Shown here: piece after piece, positions 1 to 9,232 of the stretch | Layout of the letters: every line of letters starts with the position of its first letter | Numbering within the stretch: the stretch's first letter is position 1 | Assembly (NCBI GenBank): GCA_947292085.1 | Contig: CAMYPN010000003.1 | Coordinates: 1-44,589 of the forward strand | Source: an uncultured Gardnerella sp. | GTDB lineage: Bacteria; Actinomycetota; Actinomycetes; Actinomycetales; Bifidobacteriaceae | Length of the DNA: 44,589 nucleotides | Direction of reading: 5' to 3' | Translations under genes and position numbers: made by a program | Notes under the pieces: generated by a model | Database searches by the model: none | The model's input: only the letters and a program-made list of their open reading frames with translations | Told to the model about the DNA's origin: nothing

Positions 1-995
1 TGGAAGGATATAGAGATCCGAAGCCTATGGTTTACGCAGGTCTTTTCCCAATTGATAACGCGCAATTCCCAGATCTTCGAGATGCTCTCGACAAGCTAAA
101 ACTTAACGATGCGGCTCTTATTTACGAACCAGAAACGTCTGTTGCGTTGGGATTTGGTTTCCGTTGCGGATTCTTAGGTCTTCTTCATATGGAGATTGTT
201 TCCGAGCGCTTAAGCCGCGAGTTTGGCTTGGATCTTATTTCCACTGCTCCTAACGTAACTTACGACGTTACTAGCGAAGATGGTAAAGAGCATCACGTAA
301 CAAATCCTAGCGAGTTTCCAGAAGGTAAGATTAAGCGCATTATTGAGCCAATGGTTGCTGCCGATATTATTGCGCCAAAAGAGTTTATTGGTTCTGTAAT
401 GGATTTGTGCCAGGATCATCGCGGAGAAATGGGCACAATGGAGTACATTAGTGCCGACCGCGTGGAAATGCATTACAGAATTCCTCTTGCAGAAATTGTT
501 TTTGACTTCTTCGATCAACTTAAAAGTCGCACAAAAGGTTACGCTTCTCTCGACTACCACGAGGATGGCGAGCAATCTGCCGATTTAGTGAAAGTTGATA
601 TTCTTATTCAGGGAGAAAAGGTTGACGCTTTTAGTGCAATCGTGCATCGCGATAAGGCTTATTCTTACGGCGTTATGATGACTAAGAAGCTTCGTGGACT
701 TATTCCTCGTCAACAGTTTGAAATTCCAATTCAGGCTGCAATCGGCTCTAGAATTATTGCTCGCGAAACTATTAGCGCTCTTCGAAAAGACGTGCTCGCT
801 AAATGCTACGGCGGTGATATTACGCGTAAACGCAAGCTTCTTGAAAAGCAGAAGGCTGGTAAGAAGCGTATGAAGATGCTAGGCCATGTTGAAGTGCCTC
901 AAGAAGCATTCGTTGCGGCTTTGGCTACAGATGAGAGCGCAAACGACAGAGACACTAAAGATAAGATTCGTGCAGCGCAAAAGTCTGAAGGCTGA
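1..995 (+). CDS. lepA: Elongation factor 4 (LepA), 3' part
   Basis: This is the C-terminal part of the ribosome back-translocating GTPase EF-4. The reading frame is open from base 3, so the gene starts left of the window; about 330 residues are visible, against roughly 600 for the family. The G domain is missing. What remains is the EF-G-like domain III/V region ([18 protein letters not shown], then [11 protein letters not shown]) and the LepA-specific C-terminal domain, which ends in the family hallmark [15 protein letters not shown] followed by VPQEAF. The stop at 993-995 lies 8 bases before the hemW start, so the two are probably co-transcribed; lepA-hemW is a common actinobacterial pair. 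The sequence is intact with no frameshift. Confidence 0.97.
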   Translation, partial: EGYRDPKPMVYAGLFPIDNAQFPDLRDALDKLKLNDAALIYEPETSVALGFGFRCGFLGLLHMEIVSERLSREFGLDLISTAPNVTYDVTSEDGKEHHVTNPSEFPEGKIKRIIEPMVAADIIAPKEFIGSVMDLCQDHRGEMGTMEYISADRVEMHYRIPLAEIVFDFFDQLKSRTKGYASLDYHEDGEQSADLVKVDILIQGEKVDAFSAIVHRDKAYSYGVMMTKKLRGLIPRQQFEIPIQAAIGSRIIARETISALRKDVLAKCYGGDITRKRKLLEKQKAGKKRMKMLGHVEVPQEAFVAALATDESANDRDTKDKIRAAQKSEG

Positions 996-1003
996 GGCTT
1001 ATA

Positions 1004-2314
1004 TTGAATTTTGAATCGAACAAGACCAGTGAAGATTCGCGTTCAATCATTCCTTTTGAAGTGTACGTTCACGTGCCATTTTGCTTGCGACGTTGCGGAT
1101 ATTGCGATTTTAATACGTATACTGCGCTCGATTTAGGAGAAGGCGCTAGTCGTGAAGGCTATGCTGATGTTGCGATTCGTGAAATGCAACTTGTAAAAAA
1201 ATGGCAGGAATATCACGGGATTTTCGAGCCTAAAGCGCAATCTGTTTTCTTCGGCGGCGGAACTCCAACAGTTCTTAAAGCGCAAGATTTAGTGCGAATT
1301 TTGCAAGAAATACGTAACTTGTGGGGATTTAAAACTGGGGCGGAAATAACTACTGAAGCAAATCCAGACACTGCAGACGAAAAGTATATTGAGACGCTTG
1401 CAGAAGGCGGATTTACAAGAATATCTTTTGGAATGCAATCTGCTGTTACGCATGTTCTTAAAACTCTTGACCGTACTCATACTCCAGAAAACGTAACTCG
1501 CGGAGTAAATGCGGCGAATGCTTGCGGATTGCATTCAAGTGTTGATTTGATTTATGGCGCTCCAGGGGAGAGTTTAGACGATTGGCGAAAGTCAGTAGAA
1601 ATGGCTTTAAGTCTGGGCGTTAACCATATTTCCGCGTACGCGCTAACGGTAGAGCCGCGTACAAAAATGGGTCGTCAAATCGCTAAAGGAATTATTAAAT
1701 CTCCAGACGATGATGATGAAGCTCAAAAATACGAGATAGCAGACGAACTTTTTAATTCCGCTGGCTTAGAATGGTACGAAATTTCTAATTGGGCGCGCCA
1801 GGGTTTTGAGTCTCGTCATAATCTTGGATACTGGCAAAATATTGATTGGGCCGGAATTGGTCCTGGAGCGCATTCCCACTACAATGCTGTAAATCACATT
1901 AGTAAACAAAGTATGGAGATGGACGCTTCTTTAGCTAATCCAAACGAGTTTTATAATCTTCGATCATGGGATATTTTGCATCCAAAACATTGGGCTCATG
2001 CGATTAATTCTGGGAATGTTCCTTGGCAAAACTACGAGTGCATAAACGCAAAAGATGCTCTCATAGAAGAAGTAATGCTCGGGCTTCGTATTAAAGAAGG
2101 CCTTAATATTTCGCAATTGTGCGGAAAGATGCGCGGAACTAATAAGTTGTTCGATGATTCGCATTTGCAAAAAGTGTTACGTGAAGTATGTAAGGAAGAT
2201 TTGGCAATGTTGCACGAAAATCGCATTATCGCAACGCGCAAGGGTAGGTTGCTCAACGATTTATTAATAGAAAAAATCGTAGATGCGTGTGAAGACGGTC
2301 TGACTGTGCGCTAA
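1004..2314 (+). CDS. hemW: Radical SAM protein HemW (coproporphyrinogen oxidase-like heme chaperone)
   Basis: A 436-residue radical SAM protein. The cluster motif is CLRRCGYCDF (Cys27, Cys31, Cys34). The residue after the third cysteine pair is Phe, not the fourth Cys of true HemN, which places it with HemW. A GGGTP SAM-binding motif follows near residue 87, and a HemN_C domain lies at the end. HemW homologues are heme-binding chaperones rather than CPO enzymes (family knowledge). The start is TTG at 1004, with GAGG at 994-997 overlapping the lepA stop, which suggests translational coupling. The old annotation 'oxygen-independent coproporphyrinogen III oxidase' would probably be wrong here. 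Confidence 0.93.
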   Translation: MNFESNKTSEDSRSIIPFEVYVHVPFCLRRCGYCDFNTYTALDLGEGASREGYADVAIREMQLVKKWQEYHGIFEPKAQSVFFGGGTPTVLKAQDLVRILQEIRNLWGFKTGAEITTEANPDTADEKYIETLAEGGFTRISFGMQSAVTHVLKTLDRTHTPENVTRGVNAANACGLHSSVDLIYGAPGESLDDWRKSVEMALSLGVNHISAYALTVEPRTKMGRQIAKGIIKSPDDDDEAQKYEIADELFNSAGLEWYEISNWARQGFESRHNLGYWQNIDWAGIGPGAHSHYNAVNHISKQSMEMDASLANPNEFYNLRSWDILHPKHWAHAINSGNVPWQNYECINAKDALIEEVMLGLRIKEGLNISQLCGKMRGTNKLFDDSHLQKVLREVCKEDLAMLHENRIIATRKGRLLNDLLIEKIVDACEDGLTVR

Positions 2315-2375
2315 AATAGTGCTTATTGTGTCGTAAAAGCGTAATATTTGAAATTCAATGTGGAAAGGAATGATC

Positions 2376-2831
2376 ATGGCAAATCGTAAAGAGCGTAGAG
2401 CAAAAGCCAGGCAAAATCGTAGGGGAATTCCTTCACAATACGATGATACAAAAGGTCGCGCTCGCGGCGGAATGATTGATGAATACGCTTTACAAGAGCG
2501 TTCGCGCAAGCTTGTTGAAAGAAAAAATGGTGAGTGGAAACCTTCATCTAGCGTAACTGAAGAAGAAGAAAGAGTTGCTACGAATACGCGTCGTACTGAA
2601 TCTGGCGATGAAACCATGAATAAAGTGCGCAAAGTTATTGGCGTGTGCTCTTGGGCTGTGCTTTTACTTTCTGCGCTTGCATTCTTAGTGATTATGTGGT
2701 TGCCTAGCCAGCCGATTGCGCTTGTTATTACTGTTTCTGTTCTGTTTGCTTTGGGCGTATTTGGATTGTTCTTTAGCTTTAGCAATTCTAAAAGGAATCC
2801 GCGTCTCGACGAACATGGAACTGCGATTTAG
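2376..2831 (+). CDS. Small basic membrane protein, function unknown
   Basis: A protein of about 151 residues that I do not recognise beyond a general actinobacterial small membrane protein. The N-terminus is strongly basic (MANRKERRAKARQNRRG). A charged middle is followed by two hydrophobic segments, near residues 90-113 and 116-137, separated by a short PSQP turn. The tail is short and polar. I chose ATG 2376 because GGAAAGGA (2362-2369) sits 6 bases before it; an in-frame ATG at 2358 has no ribosome binding site. The gene follows hemW by about 60 bases. The topology (cytosolic basic N-tail, two TM helices) is inferred. No function can be assigned. Confidence 0.75.
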   Translation: MANRKERRAKARQNRRGIPSQYDDTKGRARGGMIDEYALQERSRKLVERKNGEWKPSSSVTEEEERVATNTRRTESGDETMNKVRKVIGVCSWAVLLLSALAFLVIMWLPSQPIALVITVSVLFALGVFGLFFSFSNSKRNPRLDEHGTAI

Positions 2832-2843
2832 TGCTTCGCTATC

Positions 2844-2918
2844 TATAAAACAGTAGCGTATAAAAGCGTATAAAACAGTAGCGTATAAAAGCGTATAAAG
2901 TAGTAGCGTATAAAACAG
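2844..2918. repeat. 25-bp tandem repeat, three copies
   Basis: There are three head-to-tail 25-bp units. Copies 1 (2844-2868) and 2 (2869-2893) are identical; copy 3 (2894-2918) differs at a few bases. Each unit is built from shorter TATAAAA-GCG and TATAAAA-CAG words. It lies between the stop of the small membrane protein and the convergent end of the ABC ATPase gene. A copy-number-variable locus is likely. No terminator hairpin is evident here. Confidence 0.85.
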
Positions 2919-2948
2919 TATATAATGACGCGCGTTCTGTAATTGCTG

Positions 2949-3707
2949 TTATTGTAACGCTACTCGCAGTTCGTCCTCTATTTCACTATGTTTTATTGGA
3001 CGATTCTGTTCATCCAGATTATTTCTGTCGATATCCCACTGTTTTTCTATAGCACCATTTTTAACCATAAGTATGCGATCTGAAAGTCGTACTGCTTCAG
3101 CAATATCGTGCGTAACCATTACGACTGTCCAATTGTGTTTGCTGCGAAGATCTGCGAGCATATTTTGCATATCTAATCTTGTTAAAGCATCGAGTGCGCC
3201 GAAAGGTTCGTCTAAAAGAAGTAGTTTGGGATTATGTACAAGAGCGCGAGCTAATGAAACTCGTTGAGCTTGTCCGCCAGAAAGTTGCGACGGCCATTTG
3301 CGCTCATAGCCGTCAAGCTGGACTATTGATAGTGCGTGAGAAGCTAGATCCTTAAGTTCTCGTTTTTTGCCGCTCATTCCCCAAATTACGTTGTTTCCAA
3401 CTCTCATCCAGGGAATGAGTCTAGCATCTTGAAAACCGATTGCCTGCTGTGCTGTGGCTTTTATGCTACCGCTAGTAGGCGTAAGTAAGCCAGATATAAT
3501 TTTGAGTAAAGTTGTTTTGCCGCAGCCAGAACGACCAATAAGGCTCACAAATTCACCCTTGTTTATTGTGAAATTAATGTTATGCAAAATCTGATTAGTG
3601 TTGTCAAAAACTACGCTAATATTTTTGAGATCCACAAGACAATCATCATCTAAAGAATTAAATTTAGATGGTTCTTGCTGTTTTTCTAATGATTTACGCT
3701 CTAACAC
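2949..3707 (-). CDS. ABC transporter ATP-binding protein (probable thiamine-precursor uptake)
   Basis: A 252-residue ATPase of the nitrate/sulfonate/taurine/HMP importer class. Visible motifs are Walker A GRSGCGKTT, Q-loop FQDARLIPWM, signature LSGGQAQR, Walker B LLLLDEPFGALDA and H-loop VTHD. The start is GTG at 3707. It is the last gene of a minus-strand operon: permease, binding lipoprotein, ATPase. The operon leader carries a TPP riboswitch, so the substrate is probably a thiamine precursor of the pyrimidine type (ThiZ-like). This rests on the riboswitch and on similarity to NMT1/SsuA-type systems. Without the riboswitch, sulfonate or taurine uptake would be an equally good reading. Confidence 0.9.
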   Translation of the reverse strand: MLERKSLEKQQEPSKFNSLDDDCLVDLKNISVVFDNTNQILHNINFTINKGEFVSLIGRSGCGKTTLLKIISGLLTPTSGSIKATAQQAIGFQDARLIPWMRVGNNVIWGMSGKKRELKDLASHALSIVQLDGYERKWPSQLSGGQAQRVSLARALVHNPKLLLLDEPFGALDALTRLDMQNMLADLRSKHNWTVVMVTHDIAEAVRLSDRILMVKNGAIEKQWDIDRNNLDEQNRPIKHSEIEDELRVALQ

Positions 3708-3742
3708 TTCTATCTCGCTTACTTCTTACTTAAACTTTTAAT

Positions 3743-4738
3743 TTATTTGCTGCAATCCATAACCGAATCAGCAAGATTCTTAGGAGCAGCTTTAATCAGA
3801 CCGTACTTAACGTACTCTTTAGCCTGAGTTTGCATCATTTCTAAGCCTTTTGCGTCAATTGGTTTAATAGTTGGGTTATCAAACTTTTCGATTTGTTTAA
3901 TAATTGCTTCTGATGCACCAAGTTTCTTATAAGCGTTGCCTATAACATTCTTTTCTTTATGAGATTTTTCTGCTTCTTTTACTAAAGCTTTGTACATCTT
4001 CTTAACTAGATCTGGATGCTGTTTTGCGAACTTACGAGAAACGATATGTATAGTTACGTTCATATTGCCATATTTTTTAGCATTAACAAGCAACTTTGAA
4101 CCTGGTGTTGTCATTGCAGCAGCGAGATTTTGGTCGAATGAAGAAATAGCGTCGATTTGACCGGAAGTAAAAGCAGCTTGGAAGTTTCGAGGATTCATTT
4201 CAACTTTTTGAACTTTAGAAACGTCAAGTCCACTCTTATCGAAAGCACGATGAAGCATGTAATCGCCGGTATCTCCGTTGTGAATAATAGCAACTTTCTT
4301 ACCGTACAAGTCTTTCAGAGTTTTTACTCCGCTCTTTGGAGAAGCAACAATTCCCTGCGAATCTCCATTATAATATTCGAGTGCAAAAGCAACCCATGGC
4401 TGACCTTCTGCAATAAGATCAATAAAACGACCAGTTCCGGTTGTTGTTGCGTCTGCGCTTCCTCCCATAACAGCAGTTAAACCGTCAACAGGAGTGTAAG
4501 GGCCTGTATACACTACCTTATCTTTGCCGAATATTTCGTTTAAGAATTTCTCATCCTTAAGAGTTGTTAAATAGTTTGCTGTAGAAAGATACGCTACTCG
4601 CATAGTTCCAGCTCCACCTTTTGCAGAAGATGAAGATTTTTGTGAAGATCCACAAGATGCTAGTGCTACTGTAGTTGCTAGTGCGCACAGTGCTGCAGCT
4701 ACTCTTCTTATAGTAAAAGTCTTAGTGAGTTTATTCAT
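3743..4738 (-). CDS. NMT1/SsuA-type substrate-binding lipoprotein (probable thiamine-precursor binding)
   Basis: A 331-residue solute-binding protein. The lipoprotein signal peptide is a basic n-region, a hydrophobic core and the lipobox LASC near residues 26-29, so it should be anchored to the outer face of the membrane. The mature part has the NMT1/THI5-like two-lobe pattern: MRVAYLSTANYLTTLK start, GLTAVMGGSADATTTG, and a TLKDLYGKKVAI hinge region. The start ATG 4738 has AAGGAG 7 bases upstream. That site lies inside the end of the permease gene, whose stop is only 4 bases away, so translation is probably coupled. Under TPP control it most resembles ThiY-type proteins that bind formylaminopyrimidine or HMP; the exact ligand is inference. 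Confidence 0.88.
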   Translation of the reverse strand: MNKLTKTFTIRRVAAALCALATTVALASCGSSQKSSSSAKGGAGTMRVAYLSTANYLTTLKDEKFLNEIFGKDKVVYTGPYTPVDGLTAVMGGSADATTTGTGRFIDLIAEGQPWVAFALEYYNGDSQGIVASPKSGVKTLKDLYGKKVAIIHNGDTGDYMLHRAFDKSGLDVSKVQKVEMNPRNFQAAFTSGQIDAISSFDQNLAAAMTTPGSKLLVNAKKYGNMNVTIHIVSRKFAKQHPDLVKKMYKALVKEAEKSHKEKNVIGNAYKKLGASEAIIKQIEKFDNPTIKPIDAKGLEMMQTQAKEYVKYGLIKAAPKNLADSVMDCSK

Positions 4739-4742
4739 CTTA

Positions 4743-5549
4743 TTACTCCTTCGTGTTTAATGTTCTGCTTGAGATTTTGCGACTATTTCTGCGATTTGGT
4801 ATAAGAATATATTCGAAAATATTTGCTGTTATTTCGGAAGCTAAGCCAGCAAAAGCGTACAGAATTATGCAAGCCATCATTTGATCTGGTCTGAAGAATT
4901 CTTGAGCTCTCGAAAGAATATATCCAATTCCTATTGAGGAATTTACAGTTTCGCAAGTAGCTAAAGCAACCCACGCAACCGATATACCAAAACGTAAGCC
5001 AGTCATAAAATTAGGAAGAGTACCTTGTAAAAGAATAGTTGTAAAAACTTTTAAACGTTTTACGTGATATGCTTCAGCTAATTCAAGAAGACGAGGATCA
5101 ATATTTCTAACCCCATCTCTTATATTTACGTACATAGGGCCAAATACGCCTATTGCTATAAGTACTATTTTCATAAGCTCATCTACTCCTAAAAAGATTA
5201 TTAGGAGAGGTGCTAATGCTGGAAATGGTACTGAACGTATCATATGACTTGGCTTATTAAGAATAGTGTTGCCTAATTTTGTTCCGCCAGAAAGTATTCC
5301 AGCTGGAACGGCAATAACAATACCAAGTAACAAGCCTTCTGCGACTCTAGCAATGCTTATTGCTAACGATGGCAATAGTATGCCTTCGTTGTGTAAATCT
5401 TGGAATGCTTGTATAACTTCCATTGGTGATGGCAATGCGCGATCATCTTTAGGAGTAAGGGTTATAACATACCAAGCAAAGATAATTGCAACTGTTGAAA
5501 GCCACGCTTTTACGCCAGCTAAGTGCTTAAAAATACAATGCTTATGCAT
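4743..5549 (-). CDS. ABC transporter permease (probable thiamine-precursor uptake)
   Basis: A 268-residue inner-membrane permease of the BPD-transport (SsuC/TauC/ThiX) class with about six hydrophobic segments. The EAA loop that docks to the ATPase is visible as ELAEAYHVKRLKVFTTILLQG, followed by LPNFMTGLRFGIS. It is the first gene of the operon and begins directly under the TPP riboswitch. The start ATG is at 5549, with AGGGA of the riboswitch (5561-5557) 7 bases upstream acting as ribosome binding site. The end of the gene carries the ribosome binding site of the next gene. Confidence 0.9.
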   Translation of the reverse strand: MHKHCIFKHLAGVKAWLSTVAIIFAWYVITLTPKDDRALPSPMEVIQAFQDLHNEGILLPSLAISIARVAEGLLLGIVIAVPAGILSGGTKLGNTILNKPSHMIRSVPFPALAPLLIIFLGVDELMKIVLIAIGVFGPMYVNIRDGVRNIDPRLLELAEAYHVKRLKVFTTILLQGTLPNFMTGLRFGISVAWVALATCETVNSSIGIGYILSRAQEFFRPDQMMACIILYAFAGLASEITANIFEYILIPNRRNSRKISSRTLNTKE

Positions 5550-5550
5550 G

Positions 5551-5688
5551 AGACATTCCCTTCGATAGTATTAGCTATATCAGGTTCGACGGGTATATTC
5601 TCAGCGCGTAACAGCGGTGAGAAAATTGTGTAGTTTTAATTGAAACTTTATTTATTCACCACAGTGTTAAGCGCACCCCGTGCCATGC
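5551..5688 (-). promoter_or_regulatory. TPP riboswitch (THI box)
   Basis: Read on the minus strand, the THI-box elements occur in order: CGGGGTGCGC (5680-5671), a long A/U-rich P3 extension, GCGCTGAGA (5607-5599), TACCCG (5594-5589), ACCTGATATAG (5585-5575), CTAATACTATC (5574-5564) and GAAGGGA (5563-5557). CGGG/CCCG forms P2 and ATAG/CTAT closes the pyrophosphate-sensing arm. P1 can form from GGCA (5684-5681) with TGTC (5555-5552), extended by GCAT (5688-5685) with ATGC (5549-5546), which contains the start codon. TPP binding would therefore hide the start region and lower translation of the transporter operon. Confidence 0.93.
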
Positions 5689-5846
5689 TGTTATTATCTA
5701 CTTTGGGCGTGGACAAAATACTATATTTGGTAAATTTTGTTAATTTTTATATTTCATATTCAAAGTTAATGTATTAAAAAGCTCAGTGTGTGGAACGTCC
5801 ATAAAACGCATTAATCTTAATACTGTTATCACAACCAATAAGCAAT

Positions 5847-7153
<1,307 letters not shown>

Positions 7154-7180
7154 CTTTATACTTTTAGCTAGTTCTATTTA

Positions 7181-7214
7181 ACGGTCAGTCGCGTTTGTGG
7201 CTGACCGTTTTTGT
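7181..7214 (+). terminator. Rho-independent terminator after eno
   Basis: ACGGTCAG (7181-7188) pairs with CTGACCGT (7201-7208) around a 12-base loop, followed by TTTTGTTTG. It insulates eno from the gene downstream. Confidence 0.88.
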
Positions 7215-7488
7215 TTGTAATTATGTTTTGTGTTGAATGTCGTGTTATTCCGAGTTATGACGATTATGAGGTTGTAAATCAAAAAGCGTATAAGAGACAC
7301 GCGCGTATTGGAAAAATATTTTTTGTTTTCAATAGCAGATATTAGTGGAATATTTACGCGTGTTTTAGCTAGTTTTATGCGAAAAGTTTAAGAAGTTTTC
7401 AAGAAAATTTTCGAAATTCAGTAAAAATTTTTGTGATTTTACTTTTATTCTCAGCTCTTTAGTGCTAATTTTGTGAAAAACCAAAACT
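7215..7488. other. AT-rich intergenic region before the hydroxyacid dehydrogenase gene
   Basis: About 275 bases without a credible gene. A short inverted pair (ACACGCG at 7297-7303 and CGCGTGT at 7357-7363) and an A/T-rich stretch at 7378-7435 are visible. I see no convincing -35/-10 pair and no conserved RNA. Confidence 0.5.
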
Positions 7489-7502
7489 AAGGAGAGTTTA
7501 AT

Positions 7503-8423
7503 ATGAGAAAAGTCGCAGTTATTGGTATGGGTAATGTTGGTGCTGCTGTAGCTCATCAGCTTATAATCGGCGGTCACGTTGACGATTTGTATCTTTACGA
7601 CAATAACGAAGCTAAAGTTAAGGCTGATGCTCTTGATTTTGAAGACTCAATGGATAATCTTCCTTTCAATGTGAACATTACTGTAAACGACTATGCAGCA
7701 TTGAAGGATGTTGAAGTTATAGTCAGTGCGTTAGGTCATATTAAGCTCTTGGATGTTCCTCACCCAGACCGTTTTGCTGAACTTAAATATAATCGTAACG
7801 AAGTGGCTGAAGTTGGTGCAAAGATCAAGGAATCTGGATTCCATGGCGTTCTGATCGATATCACTAATCCTTGCGACGCTATTTGCCAGCTATACAAGGA
7901 AGCTACTGGTCTTCCTTACGAAAGAGTTATTGGTACTGGCACTCTTCTTGATTCTGCTCGTTTGCATCGTGCTGTAGGAAAGTTCTTCGGAGTTCATCCT
8001 AAGGCTGTTAAGGGTTATAGCTTGGGCGAGCACGGTGATTCACAGTTCGTTGCATGGTCCACAGTGAAAGTGTTAGAGCAGCCAATTACTGAGCTTGCTA
8101 AAGAAAAGAACATCGACTTGGATGCTGTTGATGATGAAACTCGCGAAGGCGGTTTCACCGTGTTCTACGGAAAGAAATACACCAACTACGGTATTGCTGC
8201 TGCAGCAGTTCGCCTGGTTAATGCTGTTATGACTGATTCAAAGGAACAGATGCCAGTTTCTAACTATCGTGAGGAATATCATTCTTATCTTTCTTATCCT
8301 GCAATCGTTGGTCGTGAAGGTATTGTTGAACGCTGCCAGCTTGATCTCAATGAGGAAGAATTACAGAAATTGCAGCATTCAGCGGATACTATTTTGAGTA
8401 AAGCTAAATCGATGGCTAACTGA
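7503..8423 (+). CDS. L-2-hydroxyacid dehydrogenase, L-HicDH-like (LDH/MDH superfamily)
   Basis: A 306-residue NAD-dependent dehydrogenase. The Rossmann start is VIGMGNVGAAVAHQLI. The catalytic His lies in GEHGDSQFVAWS, and IGTGTLLDSARLHRA is typical of the superfamily. The substrate loop reads ALGHIKLLDVPHPDRFAELK and lacks the usual LDH pattern. It instead resembles L-2-hydroxyisocaproate dehydrogenase of lactobacilli, as do VKADALDFEDSMDN and the C-terminal YLSYPAIVGREGI. It should reduce 2-oxo acids, possibly branched-chain ones, and reoxidise NADH; whether it serves as the main lactate dehydrogenase is uncertain. AAGGAG (7489-7494) precedes ATG 7503. It is monocistronic, with its own terminator. 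Confidence 0.88.
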   Translation: MRKVAVIGMGNVGAAVAHQLIIGGHVDDLYLYDNNEAKVKADALDFEDSMDNLPFNVNITVNDYAALKDVEVIVSALGHIKLLDVPHPDRFAELKYNRNEVAEVGAKIKESGFHGVLIDITNPCDAICQLYKEATGLPYERVIGTGTLLDSARLHRAVGKFFGVHPKAVKGYSLGEHGDSQFVAWSTVKVLEQPITELAKEKNIDLDAVDDETREGGFTVFYGKKYTNYGIAAAAVRLVNAVMTDSKEQMPVSNYREEYHSYLSYPAIVGREGIVERCQLDLNEEELQKLQHSADTILSKAKSMAN

Positions 8424-8456
8424 TTGCAATTTTTAATTTTTAAATAATTTAATAGC

Positions 8457-8516
8457 AAAAGCCACTGTTTTCCTAATTCGTTTAATTAAGCGAGTTAGCA
8501 GACAGTGGCTTTTCGT
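8457..8516 (+). terminator. Terminator after the hydroxyacid dehydrogenase gene
   Basis: AAAAGCCACTGT (8457-8468) pairs with ACAGTGGCTTTT (8502-8513). An inner stem, CTAATTCG with CGAGTTAG, extends the hairpin. The arms supply T-runs on both strands, so it may work in both directions. Confidence 0.85.
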
Positions 8517-8624
8517 ATTTTTGTAAACTTCTACTTATTTCTGTTTATTTGCTCGTGCGAGTCTATAATAAGCCTGATATATACTGTTTAACTACGTGAA
8601 AAAATTTCTACGATTGGGGGATAA

Positions 8625-9128
8625 ATGAAAACTAGAGCATACATAAGCGCTGGAGGAAATATTGGGGATAGGCTTCTCAACTTGCAGAAAGCAGTAGCAT
8701 TATTGCGAGAAAATGCTCATATTAGTAACATCGTAGTTTCGTCAGTTTATGAAACTGAACCAGTTGGTGGTGTTGTTCAAGACAGTTTTTACAACATAGG
8801 ATTGCATTTAGATACTGATTTAACAGCTTTTGAATTATTAGATTTAATACACGACATTGAACAGCGTTTGCATAGAAAAAGAATAGTTCGATGGGGGCCT
8901 AGAACTATCGACCTAGATATTATTGATTTTGGTGGGCAGAATATTAGAAGCGAAAATCTTACTATTCCACATAAGGAAAGAGATAATCGTAGATTTGTGT
9001 TACTTCCTTTACTCGAAATTAGCGAAGACGATTCTACGTATCATGAGCTTATACAGAAAAAACTAGAAGAGACTAGCGATACCAATTGGGTTAAACCAGT
9101 TTATGGTAGCGAAGTATTTTGCGAGTAA
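8625..9128 (+). CDS. folK: HPPK, 6-hydroxymethyl-dihydropterin pyrophosphokinase
   Basis: A 167-residue enzyme that pyrophosphorylates 6-hydroxymethyl-7,8-dihydropterin for folate synthesis. Family motifs seen are SAGGNIGDRLLNLQ at the N-terminus, SSVYETEPVG, FYNIGLHLDT, and the signature RWGPRTIDLDIIDFG with the Mg-binding Asp pair, then IPHKERDNRRFVLLPL. Length is normal. The start ATG 8625 is preceded by GGGGGA. folP follows about 100 bases later. No folE, folB or folC is in sight. AGA/ATA codons are frequent compared with eno. The pair interrupts the usual eno-ftsB neighbourhood and may have been acquired. Confidence 0.94.
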   Translation: MKTRAYISAGGNIGDRLLNLQKAVALLRENAHISNIVVSSVYETEPVGGVVQDSFYNIGLHLDTDLTAFELLDLIHDIEQRLHRKRIVRWGPRTIDLDIIDFGGQNIRSENLTIPHKERDNRRFVLLPLLEISEDDSTYHELIQKKLEETSDTNWVKPVYGSEVFCE

Positions 9129-9232
9129 CAGAACTTAAGTAATTTTGAAACCGTTTAAATACGTGTAAATAAGCAACGCTAATAAATCAAAAATAAACAA
9201 AATAAACAAATTTTAAAAAGAAAGACAAGATA

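Noticed and set aside
2264..2785. A 173-codon minus-strand frame over the small membrane protein gene
   Set aside because: It overlaps hemW and the plus-strand gene, which has a good ribosome binding site and TM helices. The minus-strand frame has neither.
3743..5549. Sulfonate, taurine or nitrate import for the ABC operon
   Set aside because: The protein families alone would allow it, but the TPP riboswitch in the leader points to a thiamine-precursor substrate.
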